Assembly (NCBI GenBank): GCA_035235625.1
Contig: CP141142.1
Location: forward strand, 21,338,995 to 21,402,994
Direction of reading: 5' to 3'
Length of the DNA stretch: 64,000 nucleotides
Source: Saururus chinensis
Lineage: Eukaryota > Streptophyta > Magnoliopsida > Piperales > Saururaceae
The position numbers and the translations under genes are program-made. Below, piece after piece: positions 34,393 through 45,720 of the stretch; within the stretch, counting starts at the first letter, position 1; each line of letters begins with the position of its first letter. The notes below the pieces were generated by a model. The model saw only the letters and a list, made by a program, of their open reading frames with translations, was not told where the DNA came from and ran no database searches.

Positions 34393-35657
34393 TGTGAGTA
34401 TAATATCCATCTACTTAACCTAGCGGATAACCTCATTGCCTTTAGTCTAATTATCTAACGAAGATAAAGACTATGAGATATGACCTATTTGTGTAGAATT
34501 TTTATACATAGTAGAATCAAACCAATATTCTCTCAAACCTCACTCATGTTATATCAATCATTCAACCACAACCATCCAATCCACACATGAACAGAGTAAT
34601 TCAATGTGGAAAACCCTAACATGGGTAAAAAATTATGGCAGTTCTAAAGGAACCAAATCAATTCACTAGCAAGTAAGCCATCACACTAACACATGCAAAC
34701 CTCTAACCTTGTTTAGACTCTAACACAAGCTCTTCTTTGTTACATCATTGTTTTTGGCCTTCAAGTCTTCTCCTTCAAGAACTTGAAACTTCTTCTTCCT
34801 CCTTACCTTGTCTCTATTTTTTTTTAGCTTTTAACAAGCACCTCTTGTTGATTTGACTTTGGCCTTGCGGAATCTTCAATTGCCCATTGAAGATATGCTA
34901 CAAGTCCTTTGAAATCCACATGTAAAATTTCCTTTAGTGATGGATTAGCCTCATGAATTCACCATTGATCTTCAACACAATGTTTCATGTGAATCTTCCT
35001 TGGAAAATAATATGCAAAAGGTATAAACCCTTTTTCTCTATTCTCCTCTAAGTTTTCCTCTCTCAAATTTGTGATTTCTTAACCCTTATATAGCTTCTTA
35101 AGTTAGTTTAGGACTTGGGCTTGAATAAGGAAAAAAATTGAAATTGGAATGACTTAATTAGGGTAACCTATCCTTGAAGTGATTGTTCATTCCAAAAGCA
35201 ACTGATCATTCACTATTTGCTTTGTTCACGATATTTTAAGCAATTGATAAATTTATGAGAGAGATTGATCGATATCTCTTAGCTTTATTTTGCACAGGAC
35301 GAAATCAAGTGCTGATCGAACATTTTTTTCTTCATATTGTGCAGTGATCGATCATTCTGCTTATAATTTTAGTATATTGGTATTTTACCCTAAATCATCT
35401 AAAATCTCTTTTGAAACTTGTCTAAGTGATTTTTGAATGCGAATAAGCTTCAACAACCTTCAATATTCTTCAATCTTCTATCTTGATCCATAAGAACAAG
35501 TATGCTCCTATTTTTAAGTATGTTACTTGCGAATCTCACTCAACCACAACAACCTTGAATCAAATTCTAAGACTCAATACATACACAAGGTTTCTAAACA
35601 TAATTTGAACAAAGAAATCAACCAATAACCTTAACATATGACTCATATGTTCTTATT
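34393..35657 (-). repeat. Copia-family LTR of the third minus-strand copy
   Basis: Minus-strand LTR from aataagaacatatgagtcatatg (start damaged) to ggatattatactcaca. It carries gatcgat motifs at 35265-35355. Its right edge lies inside the Athila/Tat pol frame, which resumes at 35658. Confidence 0.75.
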
Positions 35658-36809
35658 GACCCTAATCTTTTTAAGTTTTGTTTTGACCAAATTATTCGAC
35701 AATGTATGCCTGAGAGTGAATTCCATAGTATTCTCACATTTTGTAATTCTCAAGCGTGTGGTGGACATTTTGGGGGAATGAAAAGAGCTGCAAAAGTTCT
35801 TTATAGTTTTGGCCTTGCTTGTTTCTGGATGCTCTTGAGATTTGCAAGTCTTGTGATAGATGGTAGCGTCTAGGGGTTCTTTCTCATAGAGACATGATGC
35901 CTCTCCAACCTATCCATAATGTCGAGGTTTTTTATGTTTGGGGGATCGATTCCATGTGTCCATTTCCACCCTCCTAGCTATCGTGGTCACCATCGATTAT
36001 GTCTCAAAATGGATTAATGCCATTGCGACAAAAACATAAAAAATATTTTTCCAGGAATATATTTTTTATCAATTTGGTACACCTAGGGCAATCACTAGTG
36101 ACGGGGGTAGCCACTTTTGTAACTACTTTTTTGAAGCACTTCTTAAAAAATATTCCTTCAAACAAAGTAGCCACCCCCTACCATCCTCAAACTAGTGTTA
36201 AAGTCGAGGTGTCCAATCTTGAGATTAAGAAAGTTTTTGAGAAAATGGTGTACCCTGATAAAAAGCATTGGTCCATTTTACCTTATGGATGTATTAGACT
36301 ACTTACAAAAACCCCATTGGTATGTCCCCTTACCATCTTGCTTATGGTAAGGTGTGTCACTTACTTGTTGAGTTGGAGAGCTGTGCCTTTTGGGAGATTA
36401 AATCATTTAATTTCGATATGGACAATGCCGGTTACAACTACAAACTTGAACTCAATGAATTGGAAGAGATGCATCACAAAGCTTACAAGAGTGCCAAATT
36501 ATATAAACAAAAGGCAAAGGCTTTACACAACCGATTAACCCATCGAAAGTCCTTTCAACCTAACCAGAAAGTTTAGCTCTTTAATTCTAAATTACGCCTC
36601 TACCCCAGTAAGCTCAGATCTGAATGGGATGGCCCCTATGTAGTTACTTAGGTTTTGCCTCATGGAGCGATTGAAATCTCTAACCCATGTGACCCGTGCG
36701 ATAATCGGATTTCAAAGTTAATGGTAAGAGACTGAAGCTTGTCATCGAGAGAGATGTTGAGAGGGGTATCATTGACTCTATTAATTTGAATGATCTACTG
36801 ATACATTGA
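35658..36809 (+). pseudogene. Athila/Tat-type integrase and pol C-terminus, broken
   Basis: The frame resumes with DPNLFKFCFDQIIRQCMPE, then CGGHFGGMKRAAKVLYS (zinc region) and the damaged core. VATPYHPQTSVKVEVSNLEIKK lies near 36165-36230, where G-Q is changed to V-K. MSPYHLAYGKVCHLLVELESCAFW begins at 36322, and ELNELEEMHHKAYKSAKLYKQK follows. The end KVNGKRLKLVIERDVERG with TGA at 36807 is where Athila pol normally stops. Integrase would have inserted the DNA copy. Stops and frameshifts make it non-functional. Confidence 0.85.
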
Positions 36810-37373
36810 GCCCCGACACATGTGACCCCTAACCCAAACCTTGTCTAAGGAGGACGTGGTACATGCAACCCCAACACAATAAAGTTAACTAGAAATATGG
36901 AAGACTTAGCCTACCCTTGGGTGAACACACATCGAAGTGAGTTCAAGAGCCCTTTGTGCAAAAGGAAATTGAGAAAGTAAAGGACTACTTAACAATCTTA
37001 GTCCACTCATGCCCACATCATTTAGTTAACACATAATAATAACAAGCATCAAGGCTAAACAAGTCTAAGTCAACAATGGATAAACATAGAGTGAAGTAGG
37101 AATCAAATGTTTAAGTTCAACATAACATAGATCCAAACTAATATAACACCAATCATCTATAACCCTTCTCAATGATTGTGGCAATCCTCATGCTCAACAC
37201 AGAGCCCATCTGAAACACCTGCATGGTACGACATATAGCCCCAAAATAAAACCACAAACAAAAGGGGTGAGCTGAGCTCAGTAAGGGTTTTTAACACGGA
37301 ATGTATACTCATAAAAATACCGCATGCATTCTCAATCTAAATATGCATCATGGATTCATTCTCTAAACATGTA

Positions 37374-37617
37374 TATCATGAGATAATTTACATTCTATAA
37401 ACACATAATTATGCCACATGTACATCATGATATAACTCACATTCCATAAACATATATTCATGCCACTTGTGCATCATGATGTAAAAAACATTCCATATGC
37501 ACATAATCATGCCATTGCACATCATCGTGTAAAACACATTCCACAAACACTTAATCATGCCATCTGCACATCATTGTGTAACTCGTATTCCATAAATACA
37601 TAATAATGCCACCTGTG
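37374..37617. repeat. Minisatellite, five units of about 49 bp
   Basis: Units start at 37374, 37423, 37472, 37520 and 37569. Each begins as catcatgat/catcatcg, contains cattccataaac, and ends catgccac-t-g-type. Unit lengths are 48-49 bp, with moderate divergence. Confidence 0.85.
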
Positions 37618-37928
37618 CATCATGAGTTCATCCATAGTTCATAAGACACATACACATCATGTGTAATCATATGAATCTCATTATAACATTCATATCCAAC
37701 ATGATTTAATTCTCAATCTTCACATCTTGCATAATCATATCTCAATATACACATTCACCTTGCATAATCAAGTGTATCAAACACATCCCATCCTAAATAC
37801 TCATGCAAATCCAGTGTAACAAAAGCATCATTGTTCCTACACAACCTATGTCAATGAGCATTATATCCCATACACATGCAACAATCATTAGGTGAATGTC
37901 TCACAATTGAGAAAATCAATCAAACCCA

Positions 37929-38157
37929 CTCGCCCTGGACAATCCTTTGCGGGGAAGGTCCAAATTCCTTGAAAAAAACTAGTGCAATTTGGATGGATTC
38001 CCTGACTGGGAAGGTACATCCTGCTCACCGAAGACAATCCTTGCGGGGAAGGTCCAAATTTCTAGAAAGGAAAACTAGAACAGTTCCAGCTCACCCAAGA
38101 CAATCCTTGCTAGGAAAGTTTGATTTCCTAAAAAGGAAACCTAGAATAGCCTGGTAA
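37929..38157. repeat. Tandem repeat, 66-bp units
   Basis: Units at 38024 and 38090 begin ctcacc-aagacaatccttgc and run 66 bp. A related unit at 37929 (ctcgccctggacaatccttt) carries about 29 extra bases. Confidence 0.8.
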
Positions 38158-38637
38158 GTGGTTGCACAAGGACATACCATCTAGGATTCTTAGGGTCCAG
38201 GTAGCTCTTCAATTTAACTCATAGGAAATCTACTCATCTAAACCCGGGGAGGCAACACATCCTCAAAGGAATGCAAAATGAGAACCTTGTCCTTTCGAAT
38301 TCAAAACCAATTCAATAAGCCTATGAGTGATTAATCCGACAACCAATGACATCCAAGTCCATCCAATCGGCAATCACAATTAATCTTTGTTTATTAATCA
38401 TTTTTTTTAGATGCATGCCACATGATACATATGTGAGAAATGATAAATGAGTACAAGTATAGGTAAACATACTCTAATCAGTCCATATGTGTATGAAACA
38501 TGGTCCATTTATGTCAAATAAAATCATATAATTCCATGCAATGCAATTGTGATTCCCTACTAAGGTGACATTTATTTTTTTTAGATTAGTTTGTTAGTTT
38601 TTCTTTTGTTTTGCTCAAGGATTAGCAAAATTTAGGT

Positions 38638-38766
38638 TTGAGGGCATTTGATAAGTATATTCATATGTTATTTTTTCCTTAATTATTATGTTTCTAGTCT
38701 TGTTTAAGAGTTAATATAGTATAAATATTTATGAATTAAGGTTAATTATCAATAAGTTTGGGCTTC
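38638..38766 (+). repeat. Polypurine tract and truncated 3' LTR of the Athila/Tat element
   Basis: The stretch aggtttgagggcatt precedes tgataagtatattcatatg at 38650, matching the 5' LTR start at 19024. About 115 bp on, near 38766, it is replaced by minus-strand copia LTR sequence. Confidence 0.6.
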
Positions 38767-39217
38767 ATTTTGCAAAGGGTTGTAACATATAGCAATCAAT
38801 TGTTTTTCAGGGCAATTGATTGATTCATTAGTCTTTCAAATATGATCCTACAATCTATCATTTCATTCAATGTTATATGTAGCGATCAATCGTTCTACCT
38901 GACACTTTACAATTTTGCCATTTCTATATAACAACCTTCTAAAATCTTTGTAATCACTTCTTAACCTTTTCGAAGTGATTTATGCATGCCATTGTGATCT
39001 AGATATACTTCAAAATCCTTCGTATTCCTCAGCCTTTTACCTTGATCAATAAGAACACGTATGCTCCTATTTTTAAAGTCTGTCAATTCAAAATCTAACT
39101 TAATCACAACAACCAAAAATCAGATTCTAAAACATCCAACATACATAAGGTTTTGTGGCATAATTTTGACAAAGAAATTAGAAAATAAACTAAACATACA
39201 ACTCATATGTTCTTACA
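38767..39217 (-). repeat. Partial copia-family LTR (5' part)
   Basis: Minus-strand LTR start tgtaagaacatatgagttg at 39217, running to about 38767 where it is cut. It matches the other family LTRs, including the gatcaat motif cluster (38790-38900). Confidence 0.75.
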
Positions 39218-40044
39218 ATTATAACAGTGTTTGTAATCTTGAACTTTGTCTTTAGTCTTTTTCTTCTAGAGAACAACCCTACTAAAGTTTCAATCAATGT
39301 CCATCTTGATTATCCTCTTCTCCATGTTCGAAGATCTTGATCTTCGCAACAACTCTATAGCTTGTATGATCTTTATTCTTCTCAGGAACACTTCAATGAG
39401 ACTTGGACTAAGGACTAAGGTTTCAATCTCAAGGTTCTTATTCTTCCCCACATTGCCGTTCAAGTGTACATGTGAAGAATGTTCTTCCTCTTCAAGTACA
39501 AGCGTGTATGTGATAAGTAATCTCACAAAATATTCATGAAGCTAAAGGAATATATATGATCAATTGTAGGATTCAATGGCTAGTGAAGATATCTCTCTCA
39601 AACACCCCTTATGTATACATCTATGTCATTTTAGGCATTAGAATCCTAATAGAAAATGAATTCTACTTAGAATGACTTATTTTGACTAAAACTGCATTTG
39701 GCCTATTGATTGCTACAGTAATCATTCAATCATTTGCTATAGTGATTGTTGTAGTACCAATTCCAAAAACACAAATGATTGATCATGCAATGCTCCCAAT
39801 CAATCAGTGCTACAATATTGCTATATTAAAAACATACAACTCATTTCCAATTGACGACAGTTTACATATCTTCAGGACTCATTATCAAAGGGAACGTCCA
39901 TATCTAACCCAAGCGAGACAAGCATGACCTCCTTGCTACCGTTAGGTCCTCACCAGGAGGGTCCACCATGAGTTCAACCATGCCATATAAGCCACCTAGT
40001 GTCCTTGGGGCAGCTAGCACTCTAGGTGTACTAGGGAACTGTCC
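39218..40044. other. Unassigned repeat-like sequence
   Basis: Carries attgattg/caatcaatc motifs (39700-39830) like those of the copia LTRs and a GC-richer patch (39920-40040). No coding domain or clear ends were seen. Confidence 0.35.
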
Positions 40045-40932
40045 AACAACTAGATTACTTAGCTCCCACAATCAATCGACTAATTAAAGAATTGTGCACA
40101 TTGACAATAGTGTCTGATCAATCATTGTTTAAAATGATCGATCATTTCAAGAGCAGTTTACCTAAATTAAGACATTTTGATTTTATTTCATTCCTTATTA
40201 AAGTAAAAGTCCTACACCGACTTATTGGGCTATATAAAGGTTATGAAATCATGAAATTAGAGAAAGAAAAACCTATACGAGAAAAGAGAAAGAGGGTTTA
40301 TACCTTCGATTATTGTTTTCCAATGGAGAATTCACTTAAACTTTGGATTGAAGATCTATGGTGAATTAAAGTAGACAATCCACAATTGAAGAAGCTAATA
40401 CACAGAATATTCAAAGAGGAGTTCTAGTATGTCTTCAATGGGCAATTAAAGATTTCCACTAGGCCCAAGTCAAGACAACAATAAGAGATCGTTGAAGACA
40501 AGAGGCTGATAGAGACAAAGCAAGGATGAGAAAGTTTCAAGTGCCAGGAGAAGACTTAAAGGCCAACAATAATGTTCTAAACAAGAGGAGCTTGTTTTAG
40601 AGTTTAAACAAGGTTGATGGTTTTCTTGAGTCCTTATAAAGTTTGAGTTTTAGTGCATTGATTTGGTAACTTTGGAATTGCTATGGTTTATTCCCCTAAT
40701 GGGGGTTTTCCACGTAAATTGTTATGTCTACGTGTGGATTGCTTGATGTTTGATTGATTGATAATTTGAGAGTGAAATTGAGTGAACAATCAAGATTAAA
40801 TATTTTCCACTTAATAAAATAATTTTACACAAAGAGGCTAGAACTCTTAATTTTTACTTATTAAAAGTACTAGTTTTAAGAGCAATCTAGTTATCCATCC
40901 ACTAGGTTGTTTAGATAAATATTAAACTCTCA
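40045..40932 (+). repeat. Copia-family 5' LTR, left end missing
   Basis: Matches 44850-45588 and 48400-49159. Contains gatcgatc near 40135, a TATA box (ctatataaagg, 40230-40241), and ends attaaactctca before attggtagctgagg. Confidence 0.8.
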
Positions 40933-41219
40933 ATTGGTAGCTGAGGATTAAATTTTATTAAAAAATTTACTTTCTACTTGATATCAATCAAATCTTCCAT
41001 GATATTGCTTTAGAACCTTGTTTATTTTTTATAGTTTAATTTCTTGTGCTAGGGTTAGAATTCTTATTTGTGCTCAAGTTTTCATGTGTTTCTCTTAAAA
41101 ATACTTGATTAAAACTTGTTGAGTTAGGCCCAAGGTTGGTAGTTTATTCTCTCTTAAATTTCCTTGATTTTAGTACTGAATTTGTGGTGCTTGGGTTGAT
41201 TATTGTTAATTGAATTCAA

Positions 41220-42955
41220 TGGCTATTTTAAACAATTCAATGAATGAGCATGGGACTTGGGAAATCCTATGAACAAATCTCCTTTGTTTGATGGGCAAAA
41301 TTTCTCATATTGGAAGAATAGGATGAGAGTATTTATACAAGTACTTGATGGGAATGCCTGGAAAGCAGTTGTTAAAGGTTGGTACCCTCCAATGACAAAA
41401 GTTGAAGATGGAAACTCAATTCTAAAAGATGAAATTGATTGGAAAAAAATGAGACAAGATTTGCCAATCAAAACTGTAAAGCTCTGAGTGCTTTATTCAA
41501 TGCTATAGGAAAATCATAATATAGGTTAATCTCTAATTGTGTGTTTGCCAAAGTTGCTTGGTTGACATTGGTGAAACATAATGAGGAATCTGAGGTTGTG
41601 AAGGTGTCTAGGCTTTAAATGTTGAATCTAGAACTTGAAAATATAATAATGAGCGAAAAAGAATCAATTTATGAATAGTATGCAAAAATTTTATACATTG
41701 TTAACATGCGTGATAAACTAGGAGAGCTTATTCCAGAATACATTGTTGTGAGAAAATTTTTAAGATCCTTATCCTCAAAATTCAAATTAAGGCAGAAACT
41801 ATTAATGAATAAAAAAAATTGACACCTTAAACATAGAGGAGTTGGTTAGGAACCTTAGAACCTTTGATAAGTAAGAAGAGTCCTATGAGAATAAAAAGGA
41901 GATGATTGAAAAGTCCAAATGAAAACAAAATATCCTAAAAGCACAGAAGAATTTTTAGGAAAAATAAAGTTTTAAACAACTTAGATGAATCTAAAGAATC
42001 TGAAAATGATGAAGAACTCATTCATTTATTAGCTAAAAACCTCAAATAATTCATGAAAACTCAAAGCCTTAGGTTTGGGAATGAGGAACAAAATTCTAGA
42101 AAAAAACAAGGGAAAAGAAAGATGAGAGTGCAACAAAACAAGATAAAAATAATTTGAAGTACTTTGAATGTGGAAAGTTAGGTCACCTTGCTGCTGATTG
42201 TCCTAACTTTAATTTTGACAATTATTCTGATGAGAAGCCCAAAAATCAAAAGAGGTTTGATTATAAGAAAAAAGGAAAAGTTCTTCAAGCAACTTACTCT
42301 AATGAGAGAGCTTTAGAGAGAGAGTTGAAGAAGAAGGAAGATGGACTAGTTGTGTCTTCTCAACAGATTAATAGGTTAGTGGTGTTGAATGACAAACTAG
42401 AAAGAGAAGTGCATGACATGAAGCAAGACCTAGAAAGTGAGAAAGAAAAATCTAGTGCTCTCAATAGAGAACTCATGTCCTCCAAAGAGAAGCTAGATGG
42501 GTTTAGAAGTGGGAAGAAGAAGTTGGAGACTATGCTTAGCATAGGTCAAAGAAACAAATTGGTTTATGTTGTAGGAATCTCTATACCCTTAGAAAAACCA
42601 ATCTTTGTGTAGGAAAAAGAAAGTGTGAAAGAGCCTAAGATAGTGCCCATGCCACCTAGGTCTAGAGTGAAAGGAGGAAGCATAGGTTCTAGCATTGTGG
42701 GTGTGTGTGATATTTGTAATAGTGATGCCCATGTTAGAAGAGAATGTCCTAAGAACTACCATTTCAAACTTAGGTCAAAGAAATATGAGAAGATAAAGAA
42801 CACTACCTCCTCTATCCCTAAGCTGCCCCATCGAGTATATGAGAAGAAGATGAAGAGTGTGTGGGTGAAGAAAGTTGATATTCAAGCTTTGAAGGATCAA
42901 TTGGATAAAACAAGAAAGTCTCTTAGGATTGGTTGGCTAGGCAAGGCTAAGTAGT
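41220..42955 (+). pseudogene. Ty1/copia gag with spacer, pol absent
   Basis: Starts near 41220 (a frame opens at 41257: NKSPLFDGQNFSYWKNRMRVF, the usual copia gag N-terminus). A one-base shift at about 41480 leads into the UBN2-type capsid (ALSALFNAIG, RLISNCVFAKVAW, LGELIPEYIVVRKFLRSL). At 42154 comes a zinc knuckle with its first Cys changed to Tyr (YFECGKLGHLAADC), then a coiled coil (residues about 50-125 of that frame), LDGFRSGKKKLETML, and a second, intact knuckle CDICNSDAHVRREC. VWVKKVDI, where the integrase-leading part would start, is followed by RIGWLGKAK and TAG at 42952. The spacer, second knuckle and VWVKK match what precedes the integrase in full copia elements. Confidence 0.85.
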
Positions 42956-43588
42956 CATATATCTCTAAGTATGAGATTTTATTTTTGTTCATAGTTTAAT
43001 TCTTTTGATTTTTTGGACACACATGTTTTTAGTTTTTATCACATTTTACCTTGTTTTCATAAAAATTTATTCATAGTTTTTAAATGAAAACAAACAAAAA
43101 AACATGGGATATGATCAAAAAAAAAATTAGAGTATCTTTTTCTTGATTTAGCAATTAGCCTTAATTTTTGGGTTTGTTGGAGTCTTGCTCTTGAGATATT
43201 TTGAAATTCAATTTTCTTTTAAGATAAAAGGCAAGATGATTTGTAATCAAATATACCTTAACTAAGAGAAGGATACACTAAGGAATGTGAAAATTAATTG
43301 GATCTTTTGCTTGATTTTGCAATTCTCAATTTTTGAAACTTGCGCACATCATATTAAGGCTCAAGTCATTTTTAAGAATGAATATCAAAGATGATTATAA
43401 CTTAATGGAGTTTTATTGATTTCAAGCTAAATTCCAAATAATTTGTTTTTGGTTGAGTTTATGTTGAGTCTTTGTAGTGTTAAGCTACTTTGTACAAATT
43501 GAAAGTTAATGCAATATGACAAAGTTGTAACTTTATTTTGATTTTCAATTGTGTAGTGTTTGGACAAGAAATAGCCAATGGGGATGAT
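42956..43588 (+). repeat. Non-coding tail of the plus-strand copia copy
   Basis: About 630 bp with no frame, matching the 5' and 3' parts of the longer tail in the other copies (for example gaaggatacactaagg). It ends in ccaatggggatgat, a purine-rich tract just before the LTR. Confidence 0.7.
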
Positions 43589-45588
43589 TGTAATAGCATA
43601 TGAGTCATATGTTTATTTTATTGGGTAATTTCTTTGTCAAAATTATGTCATGAAACCATATGTATGTTACAAGTCTTAGAGTCTAATTTGAGATTTTTCT
43701 GGTTAAGTCACATTTGGAATTAACATTTTTGAAAAATAGGAGCAGATGTGTTCTTGTTGATCATTGTAAAAGAAAGACTGAAGAACATGAAGAATTTTTA
43801 TGTATATCCAAATCACATTGTGATGTATAAATCACTTGGAAAAGGTTAAGATTACAGAGATTAAGAAGGTTTTTAGGTAAAACGGGAAAAAGTATAAAGT
43901 GTCAGGCAAAATGATTGATCGCTACACATAACATTGAACATAATAATTGATCGTTGGATGATATTTTATGAATACTGATAAATTGATTGATTGCCTTAAT
44001 AAACAATTGATTTCTACATGTTATAATGTTACACCTAAACTATTGATTCATTAATTTGAGCCAAAGCTTAGGGTTATATTACTTGCAAGTGCACAAGTGG
44101 ATGTAGTCTTACAAGGTCAAATCCACAAAGATTGCCTTTGTGTGACTATCACAATGATTACAAAATAAGAGGAGCAAATAAAAAATAAGAGAGAAAGATT
44201 AGAAGAGTATTGAGGTAATAAAATGTACTAAGGCATTGAGGGTCATTGTAACATCTAGTGATGCTCTTTATGTATCATGTTATTTCAATTATAATTAAAT
44301 AAGGAATCTATTAGCCGGAATATATGAACCTTAAAAACAAAAACAAAGAATGAGATTACTTTGGATAGATGAAGGATAAAAACAATTGTTTCTTCAAGTG
44401 TTCTATGTATCAAAACTAGATAAAATCAAGAAGGAGAGCCTTCAAGTGCCTTATGTATTAAGATCACAAAGAAACAATAAGAAGAACAATATTTAATACA
44501 TATCACTTCAAATAACCAATACTAACTTGAAACCATTGTTGAAGCATACATAGAACTTCATTAGATTGTTACAAATCACCTCCAACCATAGCTAGAGTGC
44601 TTAGAAATCTATTACAATAAAACTAAAAATCAAAACTACAACGGATGTCCATCTCACCTATTCAAAATATAAATTGCCCAAATAAGTAGTGAATTAACAT
44701 AACATAGGGTTCTAATTCAATATTTCAAAACATTTAATTGAATATTATTTTAGTGCATTATATAATCCTGTGCAAAATGAAGCCAAGAGTTATCGATTGA
44801 CTACTCTTGCAATCGATTGACTGATTGAGGAATCATACACATTAAAACTAGTGACCATCAATCGTTTTAAGAGCAATTTACCTAAATTTAGACATTCCAA
44901 TTTTTATTTCATTCCTTATTCAATACAAGTCCTAAACCAACCTATGGGGCTAAATAAGAATTATAAACTCACAAAATTAGAGATCAAAAAACCTAGAGGA
45001 GAAAAGAGGGTTTATACCTTTGGTTATTGTTTTCCAAAGAAGAATTTACTTGAACTTTGTATTAAAGAACTATGGTGAATTGTAGAAGACAATCCACAAA
45101 TGAAGAAGCTGATACACAAATGATTCAAAGAGGAGTTACAATATGTCTTCAATGGGAGATTAAAGATTTCCACATGGCCAAAGCCAAGACAACAATAGGA
45201 GATTGTTGAAGACTAAAAGTAGATAGAGACAAAGCAAGGAGGAGAAAGATTCAAATGCTAGGAGAAAACTTAAAGGCCAGTAACAATGATCTAAACAAGA
45301 TGAGCTTATGTTAGAGCCTAAATAAGGTTTGGGGTTTGCTTGTATCTATGTAAAGTCTGAATTTTAGTGTATTAATTTGGTTCTTTTGGAACTGCCATGG
45401 TTTTTTACCCTAGTTGGTGCTTTTCACGTAAATTATTGTGGATATTTGATTGATTGATAATTTGAGGATGAAATTGAGTGAACAATCAGATTTAAATTGT
45501 TTCCTCATAATAAAACAAAATAAAGATACTAGAACTCTTAATTCTTACTCGTTGAAAATATTGATTTTAAGAGTAATCTAGTAATCCG
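43589..45588 (+). repeat. Copia-family 3' LTR interrupted by a solo LTR
   Basis: Starts tgtaatagcatatgag and continues after the insertion at 44766. Without the insert it is about 1.26 kb. It breaks off near 45588, about 30 bp before its expected end, where another element's sequence starts. Confidence 0.8.
44027..44760 (-). mobile_element. Solo LTR 'D' inserted in the copia LTR
   Basis: 734 bp bounded by tgttacacc and gtgcatta (minus strand reads taatgcact...ggtgtaaca), flanked by perfect 5-bp duplications TATAA at 44022-44026 and 44761-44765. It matches parts of the solo LTRs at 57339 and 58738 and lacks about half of their length internally. Confidence 0.85.
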
Positions 45589-45720
45589 TTGTGTTGTGTT
45601 CATTAATCTTTCTAATTTAAAATTTAATACATGTCCCCTCATGTTATAGGGTATGTGGGATTGGGGTGTTACAAGTATTCCCCTTTAAAGAATTGCATCC
45701 CCGCAATTTGGTAGAGACAA
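45589..45720 (-). repeat. Fragment of a chromovirus 3' end on the minus strand
   Basis: Minus strand reads gcggggatgcaattcttt, aaggggaata, then the LTR start tgtaacacccc at 45673, the standard purine tract and LTR junction of Ty3 chromoviruses. Only about 85 bp of LTR remain. Confidence 0.65.

Larger units (their letters stand above)
36810..38637 (+). other. Non-coding 3' region of the Athila/Tat element with two minisatellites
   Basis: No coding content. It contains the 49-bp and 66-bp tandem repeats listed separately. It may include remains of another LTR on the minus strand, but I could not fix its ends. Confidence 0.45.
19024..38766 (+). mobile_element. Athila/Tat-type Ty3 element, split by nested insertions
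   Basis: Its parts occur in order on the plus strand: 5' LTR (19024 to about 20100), primer site (20104), leader (27672), gag (28161), protease (about 29800-30300), integrase (35658-36809), and a 3' LTR start (38650) resembling the 5' LTR start. Minus-strand copia copies, a hAT-like element and an antisense reading frame occupy the gaps, and the reverse transcriptase and RNase H are missing. The shared domain type and order suggest one element, but joint ancestry of all pieces is inferred. Confidence 0.65.
40045..45588 (+). mobile_element. Gag-only Ty1/copia family copy on the plus strand
   Basis: Order: partial 5' LTR (40045-40932), primer-like site (40934), gag (41220-42955), short non-coding tail, purine tract, 3' LTR (43589-45588, interrupted by a solo LTR). 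There is no pol. It is the best preserved gag of the family. Confidence 0.8.

Noticed and set aside
37374..38157. CRISPR-like array
   Set aside because: Units are directly adjacent with no unique spacers, in a plant genome inside a retrotransposon, so they are minisatellites.
36810..38637. Complete minus-strand chromovirus LTR in this region
   Set aside because: Some stretches resemble such LTRs on the reverse strand, but I could find neither terminus, primer site nor a second copy.
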